From Hirudo medicinalis (lineage: Eukaryota; Annelida; Clitellata; Hirudinida; Hirudinidae), in the NCBI GenBank assembly GCA_011800805.1, contig MPNW01000435.1, forward strand, positions 121,338-135,673: a stretch of DNA of 14,336 nt, read 5' to 3'. Under the pieces are notes generated by a model. That model was not told where the DNA came from. It searched no databases and saw only the letters and a program-made list of their open reading frames with translations. Below, one piece after another: positions 1 to 14,336 of the stretch (position 1 is its first letter; every line of letters starts with the position of its first letter). Both the position numbers and the translations under genes were made by a program.

Positions 1-322
1 AGTGGCACGATGTTGGTATCCATAATTTTGTTGTTATTAGTATTTTGATATTTGGAAAGATAAATTGAGCGAGATATTTAAGTTTCGAAATGGAGAATTG
101 AAGAGAGCCGCATGTTTTAGACTCTGCTTAATGATTATCCCCAACAAACTTAATCGGCATTTTAAAATTTTATCCAGGCTGGTTATTGCTGAAACAAAAA
201 TATTTTCTATGCATTATACTGATTAGTCTCCTGTGTGCAATAAAAATTCTAACAGCGATGATGATGATGACGATGATGATGATGATGATGCCATCACTGA
301 TCACATGATGTTATTGTTTTAG
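1..322. other. non-coding stretch, no gene seen
   Basis: I see no supported exon on either strand before the acceptor-like site at 321-322. The stretch is AT-rich with short open frames only, and it holds a (GAT)n microsatellite at 257-290. If the candidate exon at 323-399 is real, this would be the end of its preceding intron. Confidence 0.5.
257..290. repeat. (GAT)n microsatellite
   Basis: An imperfect trinucleotide run of GAT units interrupted by one GAC unit, about 34 bases. No coding frame is supported through it. Confidence 0.85.
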
Positions 323-399
323 ATCGTATAAGAAAACACTCTAAGGAAATCTTTGATTTCAGAGAAGACGAAGATGCTGACGAACCAAGAGATGGTTGA
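323..399 (+). CDS. candidate terminal coding exon of an unknown gene
   Basis: A good-looking 3' splice site (ttattgttttag, ending at 322) is followed by an open frame, entered with two bases of a split codon, that runs to TGA at 397-399. The encoded 24 residues are strongly charged: basic at first (RIRKHSKE) and then acidic (REDEDADEPRDG). This is the composition of a C-terminal tail, not of random AT-rich DNA. No upstream exon is visible because the window starts 322 bases earlier, and I recognise no family. The short length means it could be chance. Confidence 0.25.
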
Positions 400-1088
400 A
401 CATCATTGTTCTAGTTCAACTGTTTTTACTGTGGAACTTATTCCATATAGTGCAACACTTTATATATCGACACATCTCATCATTTACAGAAATTCTGCAT
501 TATTTATTTATTTCAAACAAATGCATTGAAATGTGTAAATTGAATTTTTCTTGTGAAGGTCAATATGCATTGAACGAAGATGCACAGAGGAAGGAATCAG
601 AGAATCGACAAGCATCAACTGACAGTTGCAGGGCCACCATCAAATCTGTAACATTGGGTTTCTTAAAGAAGATCTTCTGCTTTGTTAACCTAAAATCTTG
701 TCGTGGAAATCTTGTAAGGGTGTGACTGAGTGTCGAAGTGAACTATTATCGAGATTGAATCTAATTTTTCATTGGTGAGAGGATTTAAGAACATATTAAT
801 CTTGAAAAGTTTACAATTATTTAACAAATTAATCTTGGACTGTAACATTGAATGGGGAAGAGCTTGAAGGTAGATTTAGAAAATGAAGTACTACTATATT
901 CGTGGGTGTTACAGTCACAGAAAGTGAGGAGGATTATTGTGATTATTGCTATCTGAAAAACCCGAAAGTAGCTTTGGGAGAGAATTGCAATCACAAGGCA
1001 ACATAGGAAGAGCAAGGCTGTGGGCTATATATTTTCTAATAATAGAATTCTGATTTGGCTTTTCAAGGGAAATATTCGTTATTATTAC
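400..1088. other. unassigned region between candidate exon and pseudogene
   Basis: No gene is supported. A plus-strand open stretch at about 560-720 is fairly polar but has no ATG start and no convincing splice sites. On the minus strand, about 1010-880 can be read as two short hydrophobic segments. It could be decayed tail or membrane sequence of the pseudogene next to it, but I could not align it to the receptor tail. The 3' end of the pseudogene, if any remains, would be here. Confidence 0.4.
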
Positions 1089-2126
1089 CATCTTGGCAAT
1101 AAAATTACTTCCTCCATATTTTCGTCGTGCCATGGCTATTGTGAATGTTTTCTCATTTTATAGTCTGAATGAATGTTAATATTGTTAAATTATAAAAAAA
1201 ATGTAGAAACGAAGTGATTAAAAATAATAAAGAGCGAAAATGAAACACTTCAAATGGTAAACATTTAGTAATACTAACAGAAAGCGGTGCTCGCAATAGG
1301 AATAATTGCTATGACGACACATATCGTCGATAGGATGCCTGTTCTGATTGGTTCTCCTTAGTTTTCTCTTGAGGCATCGTGAAGCTGAAGATCAAAAATT
1401 TCAGTTGGAAATACCAAAGTCGAGATGTCAAATCCAAGAGAACATTTTGAGATATTGTGCGACATGCTGAAGCTATTCCGTTACGATTCCCTTAACGATG
1501 TCTTTGGTCTTATTGAATTTNAAAAATTTCAGTTGGAAATACCAAAGTCGAGATGTCAAATCCAAGAGAACATTTTGAGATATTGTGCGACATGCTGAAG
1601 CTATTCCGTTACGATTCCCTTAACGATGTCTTTGGTCTTATTGAATTTGCTCCTTGTATCGTTGTACACCAAGTGGTGAACATCATCAACTTCTAGATAA
1701 CTGACGCATTTGAATTGACAATGAATAGTTGAATTGAGATGTTCTTCATTCATGACTTTTTCCAATTTGACTTTCGAACACTGAGTTTCTAAAATACGAC
1801 ATGAATTTAAGTAATTATGTGTGCACGAGAAATAATAATCCAAAGTAACAAACTGAATAGAATCACGAAAAGTATAAAGAGGATTCAGAAAGTATAATTT
1901 AGTAGTAAATGGGTTTAAGACTCATGTTACCTATTAGTTAAATAAATTAATTAGTTAATGAATTAATTAGTTCCATTTGATCACACAAGTCAATGTTTCT
2001 ACCACTGCGATGGGCAAGAGAAAGAATTCCCGCAAATGAGAGTCAAGAGGATGAAGTATGTAACCAATTGGCATCTGCAATTACTGCCAATATGACTATA
2101 AACAAGATGCAATTAAGCATGTCAAG
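1089..2126 (-). pseudogene. decayed paralogue of the Ig receptor gene
   Basis: Read 5' to 3' on the minus strand: an ATG at 2120 opens a signal-peptide-like segment (MLNCILFIVILAVIADAN). A strand-B-like VETLTC remnant is at 2002-1985. Stop codons follow in an AT-rich patch (about 1935-1975), then an Ig strand-F remnant (YYFSCTH, near 1840-1820). From 1788 the reading matches the membrane-proximal exon of the plus-strand receptor: by hand 22 of 59 residues are identical, including CS.V.L, STI.CQFK and L.VDD. A stop ends this frame at 1603-1601. Homology resumes one frame over (NISKCSLG against GVTKCSYG), so there is a +1 frameshift. An in-frame TAA is at 1360-1358, where the intact gene reads ERNGGP. 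A hydrophobic segment follows, and the donor gttagtatta after 1279 is the same as in the intact gene. The tail exon starts at 1164 (YYKMRKHSQ against YCKLKQRTR) and stops with TAG at 1138-1136. The span includes the artefactual 127-base duplication. Several independent breaks argue for a pseudogene, though the frameshift lies in a poorly assembled patch. Confidence 0.68.
1394..1648. repeat. exact 127-base duplication flanking a single N (assembly artefact)
   Basis: Bases 1394-1520 and 1522-1648 are identical over all 127 positions, with the lone N at 1521 between them. Two contigs that overlap by a shared 127-mer and were joined with a one-base gap would give exactly this. Removing the N and one copy leaves the pseudogene homology continuous in one frame from the KCS motif to the membrane segment, which supports the artefact view. 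Confidence 0.9.
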
Positions 2127-2193
2127 CTACAAATAAAAATAGTAGTCGAGGCTTGTAAAAGAGAAAGCTAAGGTTTTACCGTTCTTATTCAGA
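2127..2193. promoter_or_regulatory. shared 5' region of divergent Ig gene pair
   Basis: The two inferred start codons (minus at 2120, plus at 2194) are separated by 73 bases. On both strands the ATG is preceded by an acceptor-like site: atttttatttgtag six bases before the minus ATG and gttcttattcag one base before the plus ATG. Only about 62 bases separate the two sites, so promoters or outrons must extend into the opposite gene. No TATA box or other factor site is recognisable. Confidence 0.35.
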
Positions 2194-4393
2194 ATGTTTA
2201 TTATCTGGTTGTTCCTGATTTCAACTCAGTTGTAAGATGTCTTAGAAATGTTGCTCCAAATGAACAACAAGTTGAAAAGTATGCTGTGTTTAATGTTCTC
2301 CATCAGTGAGTGAATCTCTCGTTATCAGAATTAATACAATCTGTATGCTTTTAATGGCATGAATTAAGGTACTTTACTAGTTATTTGGAGTCGCTATTAT
2401 CTCTATTATAATAATAATAATAATTATTATTATTATCAAATTTAGGGCTTTGTTCGTTAATACTTGCAATGTTTTAAAGTCAGTTGTGTTATTAAGTTGT
2501 CATTTCGTGCCTTTATTTGGCTTCCGATGGACGCAAGAGGATGAATATCAGTTAAACTGCTTATGTAAAAAAAAGTCGAAAACTGGAAGCCTTGCATCCT
2601 CGAGACAATTAATGCTTGCATTTGAATCGATTGGTTGATAATTTAAAAATAAAAAATAAATCACAAATTAATTCGACACAACAATTTTTTTTTTATTGAT
2701 ATTCACATTTCATTGGATGCAGCATTTCCACAGCCAATTAACGGGGGACAAAACGTGTGGTTAGAACCACAAATCTTTGAATTCGGAAAACCAATGACTC
2801 TAAACTGTAATATAACAGAGAAGGTAAAAGCTTTTGCTTGGTGGATTGTTGAAGAAGGTAGAAGTCCCAAGAGAATTTCTAGCGATCTGGTTCTTAGCTT
2901 TACGTCAGCAAATCACGGCCACTCTGCTATTTACGAATGCTTTCACACATTTGAAAGTAGTGAGTTCATAAAATATTCACGAGAAGCTCTTGTCATCGGT
3001 AAATCTTTTTATTTCCTTTGTTGCGTTAATTACTCTCTCAGATAGTGTTAATAAAGTTAAGATAAAGGCATGTCTCTCTTGACAAACTCTCTTTTTTCAG
3101 AAAGTCATTGCTCCAGAGTCATGTTGAGTGATACGACAAATGTCCAAAACCTCGAATCAACAATAGGCTGCCAATTCAAACACATCAACTTTCTCAACGT
3201 TGACGATTGCGATCAGGTTGAATGCGATGGAGAACCCATCAAGTCCAATAAAGCCACGTCCGTCGTCGACAAAATGAAAATAATAAATGTCAATTTCACC
3301 TTACGCTTTGGTGTTACAAAATGTTCCTATGGATGCAAAAACTCGAAGATTTCCATTTTCTTAGGTGATTTCTTTGAGCCACAACAGATACAAGCTTTCC
3401 TAACAACTATGGATTCATTAAGTCATTTGTCTCATCAAAATGAAACAGAAAGAAATGGAGGTCCACTTAGAGCTACGATGTTAATGTTTATCGTCATCTT
3501 AACTATGGGTCTCGCCATCGTTCTCATGGCCATCACTTTTGTGGCTTGCTGTTAGTATTAATGTCTTGATGATTGTATTTGTAGATTTTTACTTTTGAGA
3601 GCTTCAGAACCAAATTTACAACTTACAACTACCTAAAATACAAGAATAGCTTTTAGCACAAACTGCAGCTGAAGTCTTACAGAAAGTATTTTTGGAGATT
3701 TGAAGGATTCCTTAAGTTACTGGATACCTGGAGTTTGAATATCACAGCTTGAAGACTTTTTTTTGGACATGGGTTAAAAAGCTATCCAAAATGCTGTCAA
3801 TGTAGAGAATGACAGAGAATGTATGAATAAATGTGAGGTGAAGACAGTGTACATTGGCGCCATCATTGTGCAGAATGTCAATAACAGCGCTATCCAGTAA
3901 CGGTAATTGTTAACAGTATTGTTAACATTTTTTTTTTTTTTTTAGATTGTAAATTGAAACAACGCACAAGAGCAAGACCGGCGACTTCTAGCGAAGGTGA
4001 CATTGCGAGAGAAGTTACAATTTATGGTAAAGTTTTATCGATATTTAATGCTTAAGACTTCCGTCCCTCATGATGACGGCATGGAATCCCGATGTGGGAA
4101 CGTAGTCCTAATCATGTAGTTATTGCACACTACTACATCAGTTCTTCCGACCAGCCATGACGCTCAAATATATTTCAATAAATGCTATTTGAATATTTAA
4201 CTTAGGGCACGAATTTTACATATGTAAAGTAAATACGTTTATCCACTTTCAAGAAAAACTCCATCACTGTGGCATCAATGGCAATCAAGACCAGCCACAA
4301 GATGCTTATTCGATTCCAATGGCAACCACTTATATTAATATGAACTTGTACGACGAAATTAAGGAGCCTTATTTGGAACCTAAAAGTGAATGA
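2194..4393 (+). CDS. single-pass Ig-domain receptor with tyrosine-motif tail
   Basis: Six exons are inferred: 2194-2231, 2446-2633, 2723-2998, 3101-3550, 3946-4026 and 4254-4393. They join in frame to 390 residues. The last four are well supported by splice sites and shared phase 1. The first two (signal peptide MFIIWLFLISTQL, then a half-Ig-like segment with a weak gttgat donor) are tentative. Residues 76-167 form one Ig domain on its own phase 1-1 exon: strand-B Cys104 (TLNC), Trp115/116, and Tyr146-x-Cys148 (AIYECF). Residues 168-291 are a membrane-proximal region with six Cys and no family I recognise. Residues 292-317 are a membrane helix, then the basic anchor KLKQRTRAR. The 72-residue tail has Tyr344 (TIYEKL, ITIM-like), Tyr363, Tyr371 (YINM, a YxxM and YxN site), Tyr377 (YDEI) and Tyr384. 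By family knowledge YxxM binds PI3-kinase p85 SH2 domains and YxN binds Grb2. The likely role is a surface recognition or signalling receptor; ligand unknown. A broken paralogue lies head to head on the other strand. Confidence 0.7.
2404..2437. repeat. self-complementary (AAT)n/(ATT)n tract
   Basis: A run of ATA/AAT units turns into ATT units at its midpoint, so the two halves are reverse complements and can pair as a hairpin. It ends a few bases before the acceptor-like tttag at 2441-2445 in the proposed first intron of the Ig receptor. Confidence 0.8.
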
Positions 4394-4506
4394 GAGATCG
4401 TGTTTGGTTCCGAAAGCTAAATATAGATGACTGTATATTTATTGTTTGCGAACTTTGCCAACTTCTGGCATTGTTTTTTTTTGACAATTTATGACAGAAA
4501 TGAGCA

Positions 4507-4512
4507 AATAAA
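4507..4512 (+). promoter_or_regulatory. polyadenylation signal of the Ig receptor gene
   Basis: Canonical AATAAA, immediately reiterated as overlapping AAATAAAATAAA units, 114 bases past the stop codon at 4393. The spacing fits a short 3'UTR. In such AT-rich DNA the hexamer also arises by chance. Confidence 0.5.
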
Positions 4513-5435
4513 ATAAAATAAAAGAGTTGCAAATAATTTTTTAAAATGTTTTCTTTGCTAAAGTTAAATAAGATTAACAATTCCAAAAGAAAATTTGGCA
4601 AAATAAATAATATTCAAGTAACAGATTATTATATTTTCCTAGGATGTGCACTCTTATGTAACTTTTTATTCAAATGTAATAAGACCTAAAAAAAAAAAAT
4701 TAAAATAATTGGGGCTATTTCAAAACTAGCAACTTTTTTCAATTCGCACTTAAGCTACAATTAAAAATAACAACTATAAATGACTAAAGCACCCCCCCAC
4801 TCTTAGTTTAACGTTAACGATAAAATCCTATGGCATAAATAAATCTAATAGTTTATTTATTAAACTAGCATTTTAATCATTTTTAAGGGAATTTAACCGA
4901 TCTCAGATCTTTTCAAAAAAGCTAAGTTTTAAAGATTTTGACATTTCTGAATAAAATAGTTTTATTCAAATTAACGATTCAATAGCATAATTGACATAAA
5001 AGGCACAACTTTCGTACAACAAGCGGATTCGAAGATGTAATTAACTTTCTCATAAGTACCTCATAAGTCTTTGGGCTCTTTTGGTTTCACAAACCCGTGG
5101 GAAATTTTATAAAAGACTAAGCTCATTAAATAAAACTTTACACGACATCAATCAAATATTAAACGGCTTGCACATAAACTGCTCGAAATCTTTATTCGTT
5201 TGTAATTGCAAGTGTAATCAATAAAATCTTTTCGCTTGTCACTGACACGTTGACGCTATGAAAAATGTCCTAATTACCACTCTTTTCTGCACTCAAATCA
5301 CCTGAATGCCTTTTTTTTAATTCTTTTTTTTTAAGACGGGAAAAGAGAGCTCATCTTAGGTTAGTCGAACATTTTTTCTAATCGACCCTAAATTTAAATA
5401 AAAAATCTCAAAATATTTTAGGTCAAATTCTGTAA

Positions 5436-5481
5436 AGAGCCACATGAAGCTCCTGTATCCTTGGGAACTTTATGTGGCTCT
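5436..5481. repeat. inverted repeat / hairpin
   Basis: The arm at 5436-5449 (agagccacatgaag) pairs with 5468-5481 (ctttatgtggctct), 13 of 14 positions, across an 18-base loop. It is more GC-rich than the DNA around it. There is no CDS ending just before it in either orientation, so it is not a transcription terminator of a visible gene. It may be a small foldback element. Confidence 0.7.
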
Positions 5482-5862
5482 AAAATAATATTTCTCTTAA
5501 TGGTAAATGTATGATGTTAATTTTTGAAAATAAATTTTACAAAGCGATGTCATTTTATTGGCGAAAGTGATCATTCATATGTGTCTGATCATCAGCAAAT
5601 CTTTAGCAAAAGAAAATTCACTTTTAATTCTCTATGCGGCACCATTGCAAACGTGGCAAGGAGGATTTTTATTGGTCAGCCGTGCTTACGTGTGTCAGAT
5701 TGTTTTGGAGCCAGTTGTCGGTTTATGGTTTTCGAAAGGTGTGCGTCTTTTAAATGTTAGTTTTATTTTGAAAGGAATTCGAGTGCGGTGTTATTCGGTT
5801 GCTGTTCGTCGCTTCATCCCCATTGAAGTATAACTGCGATGTATTTGCAGATTACTTGCTAA

Positions 5863-11373
<5,511 letters not shown>

Positions 11374-12583
11374 AGTCAAGTCCTGCATGAGTTGCTCTTG
11401 ACTTGGTTTAGTGGAGTCAATTTGTTGCAATGTAAGATAGTGGCTTAAAGACATAACTATATTGTAAGTATTATGATGTCTTCGTGTTATAAAGTAGTCA
11501 CATTTTTCGATATGTTCTGTGCTTATGCTATGTTGAAAGTTTTCAAATAAAGACTTAAAAACATTCTTCTACTGGGGTCGTTAGCTCGTCCTCACCAATA
11601 TTTAGATGTTTGTGATGAGAACAGATGGCTTACAAGATTTCATGGACTTCGTGCTCATAAGGCTGATGATGCGGGCAGCGTAATGTCTCATTAGTTCGTT
11701 TCTGATATTCTCGGTACATTTTTTTGTGCTTTTTTTTTTTATCTCTAGCGGTTACGAGCGCCTACGCGCTTGCGTCAAAATGCTTTGGTGGCTAGGCAAG
11801 ATCACAAACGACCCAAAATTGAGCTGTACTGGTCGCATAATCTCTCAGAATTGTATGCGAAGCAAGCATTATAAGTAAGGGTTGCTGATGCGATTAAATG
11901 GCACATAATTGCTTTATTATCTCGAGCTTAGTGGCACTAAAAAAATGTTAGTTTACGTCATGTAAGAAGTGGAGTCGATTAGAAAAAGAAAGCAGTTTAT
12001 TCATCGTACCCGCTTCAATTCGAGCAACAGGTGTCTCCTTAGATGACTTTCCTGGTCAAGTTAATTCGAGCTGATTGGAAGTGAACGAATACTTTTGTGG
12101 TATAAATTTTATTGTTGTGTGTGTACATATGCTTTGTTACAAAAATGCATTATTATTATTATTATGACGCACCAAATGTTATGATATGTCCGCAAAGATG
12201 AAGCCTATACTGCATTCGCATGCAAATACTGCGACTGCTTGTATGTTAGGTGAGGGCCGGTGTGTTCGGTTTAATCCTCCTAATATTATTTCGTATTTCG
12301 CAATTACTGTCAATTAAACAAAATTGTTAATATTTTCCGCTCCTTAAAGTGAAATTGGTTGGCCTAGAAATAAAAAAATAAGATTAATAAGAGCCGATTA
12401 ATAGATAGTATATCACTTAATGTTATTAAATCCGTACCAGATCATGGAAAAATCCAAAAATACTAATGACAATTAAATATTGCGAAGACAGTTGCGGAAG
12501 GTCGGTTTGTTCATTTTATTTTCTTGATAATTTGTGAAGTTTTTTTAATGTGATGAACATTGACTTTAGAATTTTTCGGATTG
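11374..12583. other. SEC23 3'UTR and intergenic region before the phosphatase gene
   Basis: Bases 11374 to about 11570 are the SEC23 3'UTR. Beyond that no gene is supported on either strand. A patch at about 11740-11870 is less AT-rich (gagcgcctacgcgcttgcg) and unassigned. A TATAAA lies at 12101-12106, and an acceptor-like actttag ends at 12569, 14 bases before the phosphatase ATG. Confidence 0.5.
11546..11551 (+). promoter_or_regulatory. SEC23 polyadenylation signal
   Basis: Canonical AATAAA 173 bases after the SEC23 stop codon (11373), giving a compact 3'UTR of roughly 190-200 bases. It is the first such hexamer after the stop. Confidence 0.7.
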
Positions 12584-13640
12584 ATGGCTTTTTCTCAAAG
12601 ATCTTGGATAACAACAGCTTCATGTTTTAAATCTTCAAACGTCAGATCTAATAAAGATAGAGAAAATAATTCAACCATTCCAATTTCTGATGAAACTCTT
12701 CAGCATGGTAAAAGCTCATTTTTCAGGAAACTCACATCCAATTGCCTAAAGTCTCCAAACAAAGTGGACTATGCTACTCCTCTAAATATGTCGTCCCAAA
12801 TTTTCTTATCTCGTGCAGGATGTTCTCCAAAATCATGCAGGACTGAGGAGAAAGGCAGGTCAAACAGCAGTAAAACCCATTCATCAATTGAACTTCCAAG
12901 TTTAGGTGTTTCTGAAAAGATCAATGAGAGAAACTCCTATTTAACCTATTACAAGGGTGACAAAATTAATCATCAAGTTTATTCGAAAGACAAAAGTAAG
13001 CAAAAAGTAAAGGATGTCATCAGGGATGACAAGGCCTATCCAAAGTGCTCTGATCCCAACTTAGGATCACTAAAGTCAGAATCCAACCTTTGTAGAACTT
13101 TTAATGGTTTTTATCCGAGGAGAAGTCTTCCCCAAGATCAAGCCATTAAGGGATCTCCAAAGAATGCATTCTCTCGGGATACCGACGTCAAATTCAGCAC
13201 CACTGAAAAGAGTGTCAGTGCCAAACCAATCGAACCTCCCAAAAGATCTCCCGTCAACGTTGAGCAGGTTCTAAAGCCCATATTTTGTGACACTGTGGCA
13301 GAAGCCATTCGCTCAGACGACGCCAAGTCGACCGTGCTAGTTGATTGTCGAACATTTGTCATTTACAATAATAACCACATTATTGGTGCCTTGAATATTT
13401 CCTGCAGTGACTGTATTACTAGAAAACGACTCCTGTGCGGCAGGATCCACGTTGCCGACCTGGTCTCGGGTACCGAAGATGCCAAACAGAGGTTCAAACA
13501 ATCTCTTCAAGACGAAAACATTAAACTAGTTCTCTACGACGAAGACACTAAAGAAGCATCGTCGCTACCTAAAACACATCCTCTCAAAGTCATTTCAGCC
13601 AGTATATCCAAGGTCAAGAAAAGGATTTGCTACTTAAGAG
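12584..13640 (+). CDS. DUSP10: dual-specificity MAP-kinase phosphatase, DUSP10/MKP5-like (first exon, partial)
   Basis: MKPs dephosphorylate the activation-loop Thr and Tyr of MAP kinases; DUSP10 prefers JNK and p38. The first in-frame ATG is at 12584, and an acceptor-like actttag ends at 12569. The exon encodes 352 residues plus one base and ends at a donor (AGAG|gtgact, 13641) in a phase 1 intron, after ICYLR with Gly split across it, matching the LKGG point of DUSP10. Residues 1 to about 230 are Ser/Lys/Asn-rich, look disordered and match nothing I know. Residues about 235-352 are the rhodanese-like kinase-binding domain: VLVDCRTF at 251-258, HIIGALNISC, then the basic docking patch ITRKRLLCGRI (Arg280-Lys281-Arg282), aligned to SRRRLQQGKI of DUSP10, and VLYDEDTKE. 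These blocks are closer to DUSP10 than to DUSP1 or DUSP6. The phosphatase domain with HCxxGxxR is not in the window; it must be on later exons, or be absent. Confidence 0.82.

Positions 13641-14336
<696 letters not shown>

Larger units (their letters stand above)
4394..5850. other. 3'UTR of Ig gene and intergenic region before SEC23
   Basis: The first ~120 bases are probably the 3'UTR of the Ig receptor, up to the AATAAA cluster. The rest is AT-rich, with several A or T homopolymers and a C run at 4793-4799, and no supported gene on either strand. An inverted repeat sits at 5436-5481. From about 5560 the composition becomes less AT-rich; this is the probable SEC23 promoter and leader zone, with an inverted CCAAT box (ATTGGTCAG) at 5671-5679. 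Two overlapping plus-strand open frames at 5524-5833 lack an ATG start and any family resemblance. Confidence 0.55.

Noticed and set aside
396..725. 109-codon plus-strand open frame.
   Set aside because: It begins with TTG, not ATG, has no recognisable domain, and has no clear splice context.
770..800. KINM read on the minus strand as a remnant of the YINM tail exon of the pseudogene.
   Set aside because: Only three residues in a row agree and the flanks do not align; chance is likely.
5652..5675. Possible ER-stress element upstream of SEC23 (CGTGG and ATTGG on the plus strand, that is CCAAT and CCACG inverted).
   Set aside because: The spacer is 14 bases; the ERSE consensus needs 9.
5524..5833. 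Two overlapping open frames upstream of SEC23.
   Set aside because: Neither has an ATG start or family resemblance; they lie in the probable promoter and leader zone.
12101..12106. TATAAA as the phosphatase promoter.
   Set aside because: Such hexamers are expected by chance in this AT-rich sequence, and it is almost 500 bases from the ATG with no supporting element.

Overview
The window is metazoan nuclear DNA, AT-rich, with split genes, GT-AG introns of about 75 to 610 bases, SINE-like and microsatellite repeats and two single-N assembly gaps. The phylum cannot be fixed by reading. Acceptor-like YAG sites lie just 5' of all four inferred start codons, which would fit an invertebrate with spliced-leader trans-splicing (hydrozoans, flatworms, nematodes, tunicates and others). 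That is an inference.

Layout. 1-1088: no firm gene, one weak candidate terminal exon at 323-399. 1089-2126 (-): a decayed paralogue of the next gene. 2194-4393 (+): a single-pass immunoglobulin-domain receptor with a Cys-containing membrane-proximal region, one membrane helix and a tail carrying five tyrosines in SH2-docking-like contexts. The receptor and the pseudogene are head to head, with start codons 73 bases apart. 4394-5850: intergenic. 5875-11373 (+): a clear SEC23 gene (COPII coat, GAP for Sar1) in 18 visible coding exons, with a SINE in one intron and about 65 codons missing at the N at 8630. 11374-12583: 3'UTR and intergenic. 12584-13640 (+): first coding exon of a MAP-kinase phosphatase closest to DUSP10/MKP5, containing the rhodanese/kinase-binding domain; its catalytic exons lie beyond the window. 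The window ends inside its intron in a pure (TAG)n repeat.

SEC23 and DUSP10 are conserved single genes that look functionally unrelated to each other and to the receptor. The notable part is the left third: an Ig receptor and an inverted, broken sister copy, which looks like a small birth-and-death receptor family. I recognise no named family for the membrane-proximal domain. Two assembly defects matter for anyone using this sequence: an exact 127-base duplication flanking the N at 1521, and the hidden coding gap at 8630.
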